NCBI GenBank assembly: GCA_023393475.1
Contig: JAEWLC010000110.1
Location: 1 to 64,000 of the forward strand
Direction: 5' to 3'
Source: Pseudomonadota bacterium
GTDB lineage: Bacteria; Pseudomonadota; Alphaproteobacteria; Rhizobiales; Devosiaceae
Length of the DNA stretch: 64,000 bases
The first letter of the stretch is position 1; the number at the start of each line of letters is the position of its first letter. A program made the position numbers and the translations under genes. Shown piece by piece: positions 17,285 through 26,815 of the stretch. The notes under the pieces were generated by a model, which saw nothing but the letters and a program-made list of their open reading frames with translations, made no database searches and was not told where the DNA came from.

Positions 17285-19006
17285 TTACTCGGCTGCCGCC
17301 CGCCGGAATTCCTCGAGCGGGTCGGCAACCGGCTCGGGCATGCGGTCGAGCCGATAGGGCCGGAGTTCGGCCTTCGAGACCTGGTTGCGGCCGCTCTGCT
17401 TCGACTTGTAGAGCGCGCCATCGGCCGCCGAGAGCAGGTCGGCGACGGTCTGGCCCGAATGCGGCAGCGAGGCGACGCCGAAGGACGCGGTGATCTCGGC
17501 ACCGTGGGTATTGCTCAATTCCTCGATGCGGACGCGCAGCACCTCGGCCTTGTCGGCGGCGCGCTCGATCGGGCAATCGGGCAGGATGATCACCAGCTCC
17601 TCGCCGCCGAAGCGGCAGACCACGTCGGTTTCGCGCAGCGAGCCCGTGAGCGCCAGCGCGGCATCGCGCAGCACCTGGTCGCCAAAGGCGTGGCCATGCT
17701 CGTCGTTGAGGCGCTTGAAGTGGTCGAGATCGACCATGACCAGCGACACTTCGCGGTTCTCGCGCTCGGCGAGGCGGACGAAGCGCTGCAGGCAGTCTTC
17801 CATGTAGCGGCGGTTGTAGAGGCCGGTGAGCGGGTCGCGCAGGGCCTGGTTCCGCAGCTTTTCGCGCAGCGCCATGTTGGCAAGGGCAAGGCTCATGCCG
17901 TCTGCGAGGGCCGAGCCGAGGCCGGTCACCTGGTCGAGCCGTTCCTCGGCGCTGACGCCCGAGGCGAAGAGCTGCAGCAGGCCGACGATCTCGCCGCGCG
18001 CGATCATCGGGATCTCGAGCATGGTCTCGGTGCCGACATGGTGGGCACAGCAGAGCTTGGTGCCGTCGCCGCGGTTGAGGTGCGGCTTGCCGCGCTTGAG
18101 CCCCCAGCAGCTGTTGGGGCTTATCATTTCGGGCAGGGCATCGTTTTCGGCGCGGCCCCAGGTGGTGGAGAGCACCAGCCGGTCGCGCGAATTGTTGAAG
18201 ACGTAGAGCGCGCCCGAAAAGCCGGGCACGAGATCGCTCGCCGTGGCCTTCAGCACCGAGTTGGCGTCGGCGTGGTCGGAAGCGGATTGCAGCACGTCGG
18301 CCATTTCGAAGAGACGGGCCACCTGCATGCGCGAGCGATCGGCCGAGGCGACGGCGGCGGCGCGGCGGTCGGCCTCCCAGACGCTGGAGCGGAAGGCATA
18401 GACGAGGCCGAGTATGGCGAGGAGGCCGGCGCCGACCTGCAGGAGCAGGACGAGCAGGATGCCGAACTGGATGCGCTCGTCATGCATGGCGACGCGACTG
18501 TCGGTCTCATTGAGGATGCGCTCGACCTCGGCGCCCACCGCGGCGACCGCGGTGCCGGTGCGCTGTTCGGCAAGGAGGGCGCGGCCCGCTTCGCGCTGGC
18601 CGGTGCTGGCAAGGGCGATGGCCTTGCTCCAGGTGTCGATGAGTTCGTTGACCACTTCTCCGGCCGGCCGCGACAGGCTGCCGAGTGCTTCGACCGGGCC
18701 GAGTGCCGCGAGAATCGGCGCATCGGTGCCGGTGAGGCTCGCGACATCGGAAAGATGCGCCTGCAGGGCCCCGGACTCGCCGCTCAGGTAATGCATGGCG
18801 GTAGCGTCGGCCTGGGTGAGCGCCTGGTACATGACCCGCATCTGCTGGCCCTGCGCGCGCAGGTCGGCTAGCGCCCGCTGCTGGGTGCTGACATGGAAGA
18901 AGCTGACCACGGCGGTGGCGACGAGCGCGAAAACGAGGGCAACGGTAGCAGCCGAAAGCAGGCGCGAGCCACGCTTCGGCGGCGACAGCTGGGCGCGATC
19001 GATCAT
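17285..19006 (-). CDS. membrane diguanylate cyclase with GAF-like domain
   Basis: The 573-residue protein has an N-terminal TM segment (about residues 18-37), a periplasmic helical region, a second TM segment (about 195-217), a cytoplasmic GAF-like part (residues 240-395) with NSCWGLKRGKPHL and CCAHH, and a C-terminal GGDEF domain (about 410-560). The active motif reads GGEEL, and RETD, five residues before it, is an RxxD inhibitory site, so it should make cyclic di-GMP and be feedback-inhibited. The frame runs upstream to 19189, but that part is unlike a protein N terminus. Start is ATG 19006 or GTG 19027. Confidence 0.88.
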   Translation of the reverse strand: MIDRAQLSPPKRGSRLLSAATVALVFALVATAVVSFFHVSTQQRALADLRAQGQQMRVMYQALTQADATAMHYLSGESGALQAHLSDVASLTGTDAPILAALGPVEALGSLSRPAGEVVNELIDTWSKAIALASTGQREAGRALLAEQRTGTAVAAVGAEVERILNETDSRVAMHDERIQFGILLVLLLQVGAGLLAILGLVYAFRSSVWEADRRAAAVASADRSRMQVARLFEMADVLQSASDHADANSVLKATASDLVPGFSGALYVFNNSRDRLVLSTTWGRAENDALPEMISPNSCWGLKRGKPHLNRGDGTKLCCAHHVGTETMLEIPMIARGEIVGLLQLFASGVSAEERLDQVTGLGSALADGMSLALANMALREKLRNQALRDPLTGLYNRRYMEDCLQRFVRLAERENREVSLVMVDLDHFKRLNDEHGHAFGDQVLRDAALALTGSLRETDVVCRFGGEELVIILPDCPIERAADKAEVLRVRIEELSNTHGAEITASFGVASLPHSGQTVADLLSAADGALYKSKQSGRNQVSKAELRPYRLDRMPEPVADPLEEFRRAAAE

Positions 19007-19275
19007 ACGGTCGAAACTGGCAAACACGGCTCGGAGCCCCCACGGCTTCCTTCGATTTGGCCATGATGCCCGATTTCCGCGCAATCGCGGGCCGGGATCG
19101 GGGAAAGCACTTAGCGCGTGGTGAACCGGTCTGGTGAAGGCCGCGGTTACGAAATGGCTAAAATGCCGGTGGTTCGACAGGACCGTCAAAATCTGGCTCA
19201 GTCAGGCGGCGCGGTTGTCGAATATCCGGCGTGGCATTCGACCACTCGATGACCAACCCGCGAGAGGAGACCGCC

Positions 19276-19635
19276 ATGCGCTATATCTGCCTTGTCCACG
19301 CCGCCGACGATGCCTTTGCCGGCATGAGCGAAGCCGAACAGCGGCAGCTCGACCGCGACTCGCTTGCCTATGACCGGGAGCTCGAGGCCAACGGCAACTA
19401 CGTCACTTCCAACGCCCTGCAGCCGCCGGACAGCGCGGTGATCATCCGCATGCGGAACGGCGAGATGAGCGCGACCGACGGGCCGTTCGTCGAGACCAAG
19501 GAGCAGCTGGCCGGGTTCATCCTGATCGAGGCGCGCGACCTCAACGACGCCATCCGCCTTGCCGCCGGGATCCCGATGGCTCGCATCGGCGCTGTCGAAG
19601 TGCGCGCCATGTACGAGATTCCGCAGCCCGACTGA
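19276..19635 (+). CDS. DGPF (YCII-related) protein, ECF42 partner
   Basis: A 119-residue YCII-superfamily protein with the DGPF signature (MSATDGPFVETKEQLAGF, residues about 71-88). Such proteins accompany ECF42-type sigma factors. Here its stop codon overlaps the start codon of that sigma factor (TGATG), so the two are translationally coupled. ATG 19276 has AGAGGAGA 7 bases upstream. Biochemical function is unknown; involvement in stress or antibiotic response has been proposed for some ECF42 systems. Confidence 0.9.
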   Translation: MRYICLVHAADDAFAGMSEAEQRQLDRDSLAYDRELEANGNYVTSNALQPPDSAVIIRMRNGEMSATDGPFVETKEQLAGFILIEARDLNDAIRLAAGIPMARIGAVEVRAMYEIPQPD

Positions 19636-20855
19636 TGGAGCGCGGGCTGATCGAGGAGACCTGGCGGCAGGAATCGCGGCGGGTGCTGGCGACGCTGATC
19701 CGGCTGCTCGGCGATTTCGACCGCGCCGAGGAGGCGCTCAACGACGCCTTCCTCGCTGCGGCGGAGCAGTGGCCGACGACGGGCGTTCCGGCCAATCCGC
19801 GCGCCTGGCTGGTGTCGGCCGGCCGGTTCAAGGCGATCGACCGGTTGCGGCGGCGCGCCAAGTTCGCCGAGATCACCAAGCAACTCGCCGTGCTCGAGGA
19901 GGACGAGATGGCCCCCGATGCCGAACCGATTGCCGATGACCAGCTGCGGCTGATCTTCACCTGCTGCCACCCGGCGCTGCCGCCCGATGCGCAGGTGGCG
20001 CTGACCCTGCGCGAGACCTGCGGGCTCATGACCGAGGCGATCGCGGCGGCCTACCTGACCAAGCCTGCGACCATCGCCCAGCGCATCGTCAGGGCCAAGG
20101 CGCGGATCCGCGACCTCGCCCTGCCCTACGAGGTGCCGGGAGCGGACGAGCTGCTGGAGCGCCTCGATGCGGTGCTGCGGACGATCTACCTGATCTTCAA
20201 CGAGGGCTATTCTGCGAGCCATGGCGACAGCGCCCTGCGCGCCGACCTCTGCGCCGAGGCGATCCGGCTCACCCGGCTGCTGCGCGGCCTGCTGCGGGAG
20301 CCCGAGCCGGAAGTGGAGGGGTTGCTGGCGCTGATGCTGCTGCAGCACGCGCGCCGCGCCGCCCGTACCGATGCCGCCGGCGATATCGTCCTGATCGCCG
20401 ATCAGGATCGGTCGCAGTGGGACAGGGCCGAGATCGCCGACGGCGTGCAGCTCGTTTCCGAGGTGATGGCGATGCGCCCGCTCACCGCCTACGGCATCGA
20501 AGCAGCGATCGCGGCGGTGCATGCGACGGCACCGGATGCCGAGGCGACCGACTGGGCCGAGATCGTGCGGCTCTACGACCTGCTGCGGCAAGCGGATGGC
20601 TCACCCGTCATTGCCCTCAATCGCGCCGTCGCGGTGGCGATGCTGGATGGGCCGGAGGAGGGGCTGGCCGAGATCGACGCGCTGCTGGCCACGGGAAACC
20701 TCGGGCAGTTCCGCTACGCGCACGCGGCACGCGCCGACCTGCTGCGGCGGCTTGGGCGCAAGGACGAGGCAGGGGCGGCGTACACGGCGGCGCTCGAACT
20801 GACGCAGCAGGCGGCGGAGCGACGGTTCCTCGAGGGGAGGCTGCGGGAGCTCTAG
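19635..20855 (+). CDS. ECF42-type RNA polymerase sigma factor
   Basis: A 406-residue extracytoplasmic-function sigma factor. The sigma2 region lies near the start (FDRAEEALNDAFLAAAEQWP, AWLVSAGRFKAIDRLRRR), sigma4 near residues 110-165 (LRLIFTCCHPALPPDAQVALTLRE), and a long C-terminal helical/TPR-like extension follows (DUF6596-like, IYLIFNEGYSASHGD and SPVIALNRAVAVAM). This extension replaces an anti-sigma factor and is typical of ECF42. It is coupled to the DGPF gene upstream. Genes with its promoter motif cannot be predicted by eye. Confidence 0.93.
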   Translation: MERGLIEETWRQESRRVLATLIRLLGDFDRAEEALNDAFLAAAEQWPTTGVPANPRAWLVSAGRFKAIDRLRRRAKFAEITKQLAVLEEDEMAPDAEPIADDQLRLIFTCCHPALPPDAQVALTLRETCGLMTEAIAAAYLTKPATIAQRIVRAKARIRDLALPYEVPGADELLERLDAVLRTIYLIFNEGYSASHGDSALRADLCAEAIRLTRLLRGLLREPEPEVEGLLALMLLQHARRAARTDAAGDIVLIADQDRSQWDRAEIADGVQLVSEVMAMRPLTAYGIEAAIAAVHATAPDAEATDWAEIVRLYDLLRQADGSPVIALNRAVAVAMLDGPEEGLAEIDALLATGNLGQFRYAHAARADLLRRLGRKDEAGAAYTAALELTQQAAERRFLEGRLREL

Positions 20856-20893
20856 CTCCCTTGATCACTTTTCTCTCAGTCGTCAGACATCGC

Positions 20894-21036
20894 TGGGTCC
20901 CGGTCTTCGCCCGGGGATGACGGTGGATGGGTCGCGATGCTTGCCCCCACACTCGGTGTCATCCCGGCGCAGGCCGGGATCCATCTCGCAGTCCGTGCCA
21001 GCGGATAGTTGGATCCCTGCCTTCGCAGGGATGACA
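20894..21036. repeat. GATGACA-type palindromic repeats
   Basis: A partial hairpin (20894-20921) is followed by a full unit (20957-21036) that begins TGTCATCCC and ends GGGATGACA. It lies between the convergent sigma factor and dehydrogenase genes. Confidence 0.75.
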
Positions 21037-21073
21037 GTTGGAGCGTGGGCGAAGTGCTTGCCGCGCAGAGCCC

Positions 21074-22090
21074 CTACCCACGCGCCAGCCGCGTCCGGCT
21101 CTCGGGCAGCACGCGGTGCGGTGGCTGGGCGCCGTCGACGAAGGCGCGGATGTTGACAATGACCGTCTCGCCCATTTCGAGCCGCGCCTCGAGCGTCGCC
21201 GAGGCCATGTGGGCGGTCAGCACCACCTTGTGGTCGCGCGCCAGCTGCAGGAGGCGCGGATCGACTCCGTGGCCGTTCTCGAACACGTCGAGCGCCGCTC
21301 CGGCGAGGTGGCCGCTTTCGATTCCGGCGATCAGCGCCGCTTCGTCGACGAGCTCCGAACGCGAGACATTCACCACCCAGGCATCGCGGCGCATGCGGGC
21401 CAGCCGCTCGGCGTTGAGGATGTGGTGGGTGGCGCGGCTGAGCGGGGTATGGAGTGAAACGATGTCGACCGCGCCGACCATGTCGTCGAGCGAATCCCAG
21501 AAGGTGGCGCCGAGCGCCTCCTCGACCTGTGGCGGGCGACGGTTGCGGGAGAAATAGTGGATGGCGAGGCCGAAGCTCTTCGCCCGGGTGGCGACGGCGG
21601 TGCCGATGCGGCCCATGCCGACGATGCCGAGCGCCTTGCCGCGCAGCCGCCGGCCGAGCATCCAGGTCGGCGACCAGCCGGGCCACTCGCCGGTCGAGGG
21701 TAGCACCTCGGCCCCTTCGACGAGGCGCCGCGGCAGCGACAGCATCAGCATCACCGCCATGTCGGCGGTATCCTCGGTCAGGACCGACGGGGTGTTGGTG
21801 ACGGTGAGGCCGGCCGCGTAGGCGGCTTCGATGTCGATATTGTCGTAGCCGTTGCCGAACTGGGCGATCAGCTTGACCGACGGCGGCAGGCGGCCGATGA
21901 GGGCGGCATCGATCGGATCGTTGATCGACGTGACCAGCACGTCCTGGCCCTGGGCGCCCTCGATGATGGCGTCGGCGCTGAGCACGCCATCGACCGGCTT
22001 GCAGCTCATCTCGAACAGCGTCGCCATCCGCGCCTCGATCTGTTCGGGGAGGCGGCGGGTGACGAAAATACTGGGTCGGCCGAGCGTCAA
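21074..22090 (-). CDS. D-2-hydroxyacid dehydrogenase, glyoxylate reductase-like
   Basis: A 338-residue NAD(P)-dependent D-2-hydroxyacid dehydrogenase. Landmarks are the substrate loop FGNGYDNID, the dinucleotide fold GKALGIVGMGRIGTA near residue 153, catalytic Arg in VVNVSRSELVDE, Glu in LDVFEN and His in LTAHMASAT. It would reduce glyoxylate, hydroxypyruvate or similar 2-oxoacids. The start appears to be TTG 22090, with AAAGG 8 bases before it; no later ATG keeps the conserved N terminus. It is divergent from the SH3 protein gene with a short gap. Confidence 0.9.
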   Translation of the reverse strand: MTLGRPSIFVTRRLPEQIEARMATLFEMSCKPVDGVLSADAIIEGAQGQDVLVTSINDPIDAALIGRLPPSVKLIAQFGNGYDNIDIEAAYAAGLTVTNTPSVLTEDTADMAVMLMLSLPRRLVEGAEVLPSTGEWPGWSPTWMLGRRLRGKALGIVGMGRIGTAVATRAKSFGLAIHYFSRNRRPPQVEEALGATFWDSLDDMVGAVDIVSLHTPLSRATHHILNAERLARMRRDAWVVNVSRSELVDEAALIAGIESGHLAGAALDVFENGHGVDPRLLQLARDHKVVLTAHMASATLEARLEMGETVIVNIRAFVDGAQPPHRVLPESRTRLARG

Positions 22091-22162
22091 ACGGGGTGCC
22101 TTTCAGCGACCATTAAGGTCTTTTGCCTAGTGATAGGAAAAAAGCACACCCCTGCAAAGTCC

Positions 22163-22753
22163 ATGTTCGGCTCGGTCAGCTCCATGCTCCCTCAAAGGCG
22201 CGCCAAAGGGCGGATAATCGGCGCGATTCTCGGCGCCCTCCTCGTCTCGTCCCCCCTGCTCCCCACTCCAATCGCGGTCGCCGCCGAAGGGCCGAGCGGT
22301 CTGCCACTGCCGCGATTCGTCACCACGCGCTCGACCCCGATCAACGTGCGGGTGGGCCCGGGCACGAAATATGCCGTGGCCTGGGTCTACGTGAAGGCGG
22401 GAACGCCGGTCGAGATCATCCAGGAATTCGACACCTGGCGGAAGATTCGCGATGCCGACGGCTCGGAAGGCTGGCTGCACCAGAACCTCCTGGTCGGCAA
22501 GCGCGCCGGCCTCGTCGCGCCGTGGAAACCGGCAGGCGAGCAGATCGCGCTGCTGCAGGCCGCCGACGAAAAGGCGGGCGTCCGCGCCTGGCTGACGCCG
22601 AGCTTTCGCGTCGACATCAAGGAATGCACCGGCGACTGGTGCAAGGTGGTGGCCACCTCGCATGCGGTGAGCGGCAACCCGCAGAGCTTTGACGGCTGGC
22701 TGCACCAGGACGAGCTCTGGGGCGTCTACAAGGGCGAAGAGTTCGACGACTGA
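22163..22753 (+). CDS. secreted SH3-domain protein
   Basis: A 196-residue exported protein. The basic n-region (QRRAKGR) and hydrophobic core (IIGAILGALLVSSPLL) form a signal peptide cut near VAA-EG. A bacterial SH3 domain follows (INVRVGPGTKYAVAWVY to DGSEGWLHQNLL), and a second SH3-like repeat near the end (FRVDIKECTGDWCKV to FDGWLHQDELWG). Such proteins bind cell-wall components. The start is uncertain: GTG 22130, ATG 22163 or ATG 22184 are all possible, and none has a strong ribosome binding site. Confidence 0.8.
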   Translation: MFGSVSSMLPQRRAKGRIIGAILGALLVSSPLLPTPIAVAAEGPSGLPLPRFVTTRSTPINVRVGPGTKYAVAWVYVKAGTPVEIIQEFDTWRKIRDADGSEGWLHQNLLVGKRAGLVAPWKPAGEQIALLQAADEKAGVRAWLTPSFRVDIKECTGDWCKVVATSHAVSGNPQSFDGWLHQDELWGVYKGEEFDD

Positions 22754-22767
22754 GTTCCGGGTGGTCG

Positions 22768-23184
22768 CTATTGCGGCCACTTGCCGCTGTCGCGCTGCGC
22801 CTTTTCCTTCTCGAGCGCCTCGGCCGAGACGTCGTCATAGGTGAAGTCCTCGACTTCGGAGACGCGGCGAATCTCGACTTCCTCGCCTTCGTTCCACATC
22901 GGGATCTTCTTCACCCAGCCGATCGCTTCCTCGAGCGAATCGCATTTGAGGATCCAGAAGCCGCCGAGCAGTTCCTTGGCCTCGGTGAAGGGGCCGTCGC
23001 GGACCTCGAGCTTGCCGTTCTGCATCCTGACCTTGGCGCCGCTCTTCGAGGGCTGCAGGCCTTCGCCGCCGAGCAACACGCCGGCCGCGATCATCTCTTC
23101 ATTGAGCTTGCCCATGGCCGCCAGCATCTCGGAGGACGGGGGCGGGGACGGTTCGGTCATCTTGACCATGATCATGTAGCGCAT
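22768..23184 (-). CDS. second DGPF (YCII-related) protein
   Basis: A 138-residue YCII-superfamily protein with the signature EVRDGPFTEAKELLGGF and a charged C terminus. It starts MRYMIMVKMTE, the usual DGPF opening. It is a distant paralogue of the DGPF protein at 19.3 kb but has no sigma factor of its own, so it may answer to the ECF42 sigma factor 2 kb away. It converges with the SH3 gene. Confidence 0.88.
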   Translation of the reverse strand: MRYMIMVKMTEPSPPPSSEMLAAMGKLNEEMIAAGVLLGGEGLQPSKSGAKVRMQNGKLEVRDGPFTEAKELLGGFWILKCDSLEEAIGWVKKIPMWNEGEEVEIRRVSEVEDFTYDDVSAEALEKEKAQRDSGKWPQ

Positions 23185-23274
23185 GGGCTCGGTCTCCTCG
23201 TTGGAGGCCGAGACTAGGCGGACATGGTGGGTATGTGAACCGGCGGGGCGATCAAACCTGGCGCGGCTGATCCC

Positions 23275-23475
23275 TCAGGCGACGGCGGCGAGTTCGAGGC
23301 CGTCCTGCAGGGCGATGAGGCGCTGTTCCATGCGGTCGGCGACGGCGCCTTCGTAGTGGCCGCTGCGGAAGCCCTTGATGATCTTGATGATTTCGGCACG
23401 ACGCGCTTCGTAGTGCTTGAACGGCTCGTCGTAAAAGCGCTCGACCTTGATGGCGGGCCAGATTTCGTCGGACAT
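23275..23475 (-). CDS. small conserved-looking protein, unknown
   Basis: A 66-residue, soluble, helix-rich and charged protein (MSDEIWPAIKVERFYDEPFK at its start). No family recognised. GAGG stands 9 bases before the ATG, and codon use fits its neighbours. It lies alone between the DGPF gene and the two-component operon. Confidence 0.6.
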   Translation of the reverse strand: MSDEIWPAIKVERFYDEPFKHYEARRAEIIKIIKGFRSGHYEGAVADRMEQRLIALQDGLELAAVA

Positions 23476-23576
23476 CGGACTAACCTCATCGGCTTCAGTA
23501 AGCGTGAGGCTAAGCCGCTGAAGTTAGATGCGATTGAGTGTTCGGTTAGAAGTTGGAGAGAAAGCGATGGCAGGCG

Positions 23577-24254
23577 CTATGGATCGGCGCGCAGCATGTA
23601 GCCGACACCGCGCACCGTCTGGATCAGCGAGGCCTGGTCCTCGATGTCGATCTTGGCGCGAACGTAGCGGACATAGACGTCCACGATCTTGGTGCCGGGG
23701 TCGTAGCCATATTCCCAGACGCTGTTGAGCAGCCGCTCGCGGCTCACCACCTTGCCGGCATTGGCCATCAGGTAGCGCAAGAGGTCGAACTCGCGCACCG
23801 TGAGGGTGATCGGCACCCCGTCGCGGGTGACGGCACGCGATTGCGGATCGAGGACGAGGGGGCCGAGCTTCAGCGTCGCGTCCTGTCCGGCCTCGCCGCG
23901 ACGGCGGCCGAGCGCGATCAGGCGGGCGAGCAATTCGTCGAAGGCGAAGGGCTTGGTCAGGTAGTCGTCGGCCCCGCCCTTCAGGCCCTCGATCTTGTCG
24001 GCGAGGCTGTCCTTGGCGGTGAGCATCAGGATCATGGCGCCGCGCCGCTCCTCGCGCAGCAGCCTGGCGATTTCGAGCCCGTCGACATAGGGCAGCATGC
24101 GGTCGAGGATGACGATGTCGAAATCGTCCTGGCGGGCACGCTCGAGGCCGTCGCGGCCATCGTGCTCGACGCTGACCTGGTAGCCCTCGGCGACGAGGCC
24201 GCGCTCGAGGAACGAAGCGATGCGGCGATCGTCCTCGACGACGAGCACTTTCAT
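23577..24254 (-). CDS. OmpR-type response regulator
   Basis: A 225-residue response regulator: receiver domain with phospho-acceptor Asp51 (IVILDRMLP), switch Thr in MLTAKD and Lys in YLTKPF, then an OmpR/PhoB winged helix (LTVREFDLLRYLMANAGKVVSRERLLNSVWE, DVYVRYVRAKID). Its start overlaps the histidine kinase stop by 4 bases in the reverse sense: this gene's ATG shares bases with the kinase gene's end, so kinase follows regulator-first transcription is ruled out and the kinase gene lies upstream. The two form one operon. The stimulus is unknown. Confidence 0.93.
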   Translation of the reverse strand: MKVLVVEDDRRIASFLERGLVAEGYQVSVEHDGRDGLERARQDDFDIVILDRMLPYVDGLEIARLLREERRGAMILMLTAKDSLADKIEGLKGGADDYLTKPFAFDELLARLIALGRRRGEAGQDATLKLGPLVLDPQSRAVTRDGVPITLTVREFDLLRYLMANAGKVVSRERLLNSVWEYGYDPGTKIVDVYVRYVRAKIDIEDQASLIQTVRGVGYMLRADP

Positions 24255-25684
24255 CGCCTTCCTCCCGCGACAGGCAGCCGGATCGTCAGCACGGCGCCGG
24301 TGCCATCGGGGCGGTTGTCGAGCGCGACGGTGCCGCCATGACGCTCGACAATGTCGCGGGCGATGGCAAGGCCGATGCCGAGCCCCTGGTTCATCAGGTC
24401 CCCTTCGCCCTTGCCGCGATAGAAGCGCTCGAACACGTGGGCCTTGTCCTCCTCGGCGATGCCATCGCCCTCGTCGGCAATGGCGACGCTGACACTGTCG
24501 CCGCTGCGCAGCGTCGACACGATGATGCGGCTGCCCGGCGGGGCGTGCTTGACCGCATTGTCGAGCCCGATCATCAGCGCCTGGCGCAGGCGGCGGAAGT
24601 CGGCATCGATGATGGCGCCATTGTCGTCGAATTCCGTCGTCACCGTAACCTCGCGCGGCTCGGCGAGGACCTGGCCTTCGCCGGCGGCGGCCGTGACCAC
24701 TTCCTCGAGGTTCACCTCGGCCGGCAGGTGTTGCTGGCTTTCGGCGTCGGTGCGGGCAAAGGCGATGAGATCATCGAGCAGGTGCGACAGCTCGGCCGAC
24801 TGGCCGCGGATGCGTTCGAGCGACTCGCGCAGGTCTTCGGTGCTGGCCTTGCCGCGCATCGCCACGTCGGCTTCGCCGCGCAGCACGGTGAGCGGGGTGC
24901 GCAACTCGTGGCTGACATCGGCGAGGAACTGGGTGCGCTTGACGTCGACGGCGCGGAGCCGCGCATTGGCCTCGGTCAGCTCCCCGGTGCGCGCCGCAAT
25001 CTCGGCTTCGAGCCGGGCATCGGAGCGGCGGACGGCACGATAGAGCAGGAGGCCGAGGAGGCCGAGCACGGCCAGCGCCACGACCGCCAGCACGGCGGCG
25101 CTCGTCACCACCACCCGCTGCTCGCGCTCGACGCTGGCAAGTTCCGTCGCCACCTCGTTGCGCTCGTCGGCCAGCGCGCTGTCGATCAGCGGCTGCAGCT
25201 CGTTGGCGAGGCGGAAGCCGACGTCGCGGCGGTAGAGATCGGTGGCCTCGGTCACGTTGCCATCGCGCGCCGCCGCAAGGGCCCGGGCGGCCGAAGCATC
25301 GATGGCATGGTAGAGCTCGATCATGCGGCGTACGTCCTCGAGCTCGACCATCTCGGCGGCGAGTTCCGGCGTGCCGCCGAGGGCGGCGAGTTCGTCGCGC
25401 GTAGCGCGGGTGAGGCGGGCGAAGGTGCGCTCCATGTCGATGCGGGCGGCCTGGACCGCCGGCATGCCGGAGCGGCCGAGCAGCAGGATGGAAGCGACTT
25501 CCTTGGCATAGGCATTGGCGCGACCATCGAGTTCGGCAATGACCTCGAAGCGCCGGTGCACGGCGTCGACGCGCTTGACGTAGTGGTCGGCGAGCGACAG
25601 GCCGTAGGCCATGACGCCGATCATGGCGGCAAGCGACAGGAGGCTTGCCAGCCCCAGTCCCACGATCCGCCCCCGCACCGTCAA
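24251..25684 (-). CDS. sensor histidine kinase
   Basis: A 477-residue kinase, partner of the OmpR-type regulator that follows with a 4-base overlap. TM segments lie near residues 8-30 and 193-216 around a periplasmic helical sensor region; then a linker, HisKA with His259 (DVSHELRTPL), and HATPase with N box LDNAVKHAPP, G1 ADEGDGIAEED and G2 NQGLGIGLAI. I chose TTG 25684: AGGAGAG stands 8 bases before it and the next residues begin the TM region. The longer upstream frame looks non-coding. Confidence 0.9.
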   Translation of the reverse strand: MTVRGRIVGLGLASLLSLAAMIGVMAYGLSLADHYVKRVDAVHRRFEVIAELDGRANAYAKEVASILLLGRSGMPAVQAARIDMERTFARLTRATRDELAALGGTPELAAEMVELEDVRRMIELYHAIDASAARALAAARDGNVTEATDLYRRDVGFRLANELQPLIDSALADERNEVATELASVEREQRVVVTSAAVLAVVALAVLGLLGLLLYRAVRRSDARLEAEIAARTGELTEANARLRAVDVKRTQFLADVSHELRTPLTVLRGEADVAMRGKASTEDLRESLERIRGQSAELSHLLDDLIAFARTDAESQQHLPAEVNLEEVVTAAAGEGQVLAEPREVTVTTEFDDNGAIIDADFRRLRQALMIGLDNAVKHAPPGSRIIVSTLRSGDSVSVAIADEGDGIAEEDKAHVFERFYRGKGEGDLMNQGLGIGLAIARDIVERHGGTVALDNRPDGTGAVLTIRLPVAGGRR

Positions 25685-25886
25685 TATGGTCGCTCTCCTC
25701 TCGCGCGCGCCATCCTCTCTATGCGGGGGGTGGCGTGAGCGAAAGCCCCCGCCTGCAATGCGCGACATTGGAGCGGCGATGCCGGCGCGTTGCCGTGTCC
25801 ACAGAGGCAGGGCCAATGAGAAGCATAACCAGCTCTGGAGCCGGTCGGTGGCAATGTCCGCGCCTGATTACAAATGGGAGACTAGA

Positions 25887-26792
25887 ATGCGGAATGTTCT
25901 CGCCTCGGGCCTGTTGCTGGCCGCGCTGGGTGGAACGGCGATGGCGGCGGAGCCGGTGCAGGTCACCGGCGCGTTTCCGGAGAGCCTGACCTCCACCTCC
26001 GACGGCACGCTGATCGTCGGCAGCATCGCCACCGGCCAGATCTACAAGGCCGCCCCGGGCGCGACGACCACGTCGGACTGGATCCCGGCCGTCACCGAAG
26101 GCCCGACCGGCGTGTTCGGCGTCTTTGCCGATGAGAAGAATGGCACGCTCTGGGCCTGCTACTCGGACATCGCGCTGTTCTCGGGCGCCGAATCCAAGCC
26201 GTCCGTGCTGCGCAGCTTCGATCTCGCCACCGGCGCGGAAAAATCGGCGGTCACGCTCGGCGACAAGACCTTCTGCAACGACATCGCCACCACGGCGGAC
26301 GGCACGGCCTATGCGGCCGACACGGCCGGCGCGCAGGTGTTCAAGGTAGCGCCCGGCGCCACCACCGCGGAAGTGCTGGTCAAGGACGAGGCGCTGGCCA
26401 GCGTCGACGGCCTGAGCTTCGGCCCCGATGGCGCGCTCTACCTCAACGGCGTTTCGACCAACAAGCTGTTCCGCCTCGCGATGAATGCCGACGGTACTGC
26501 CGGCGCGCTCACCGAGCTGAAGCTCTCGGAAGAGATCAAGGGCCCCGATGGCATGCGCTTCGGCGAGGACGGCGTGCTCTACCTCGCCCAGAACGCCGCC
26601 TCCAAGGTGAGCGCCGTGACCTTCGACGGCGACAACGCCATCCTCAAGGACGCCGGCACCGGCGAGTGGGAATCGATGGTTGCGGTGACCAAGGTCGGCT
26701 CGACCCTCTGGGCGCTCGACGCCAAGCTCGGCCGCATGGGCCAGGAAGGCGATCCGGGCCCGTTCTACGCCTACCCGATCGAGCTGAAGTAA
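25887..26792 (+). CDS. secreted SMP-30/gluconolactonase-like protein
   Basis: A 301-residue exported protein with a signal peptide cut after GTAMA and a six-bladed-propeller pattern of SMP-30/gluconolactonase/LRE type: TSDGTLIVGS, TADGTAYAADT, FGPDGALYLNG and FGEDGVLYLAQ repeat about every 50 residues. It could be a periplasmic lactonase or binding protein; the residues for metal binding cannot be assigned with confidence. ATG 25887 has GGGAG 6 bases upstream. A terminator follows the gene. No pathway partner adjoins it. Confidence 0.8.
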   Translation: MRNVLASGLLLAALGGTAMAAEPVQVTGAFPESLTSTSDGTLIVGSIATGQIYKAAPGATTTSDWIPAVTEGPTGVFGVFADEKNGTLWACYSDIALFSGAESKPSVLRSFDLATGAEKSAVTLGDKTFCNDIATTADGTAYAADTAGAQVFKVAPGATTAEVLVKDEALASVDGLSFGPDGALYLNGVSTNKLFRLAMNADGTAGALTELKLSEEIKGPDGMRFGEDGVLYLAQNAASKVSAVTFDGDNAILKDAGTGEWESMVAVTKVGSTLWALDAKLGRMGQEGDPGPFYAYPIELK

Positions 26793-26815
26793 GCGGCCGC
26801 AAGGTCAGAACTTTG

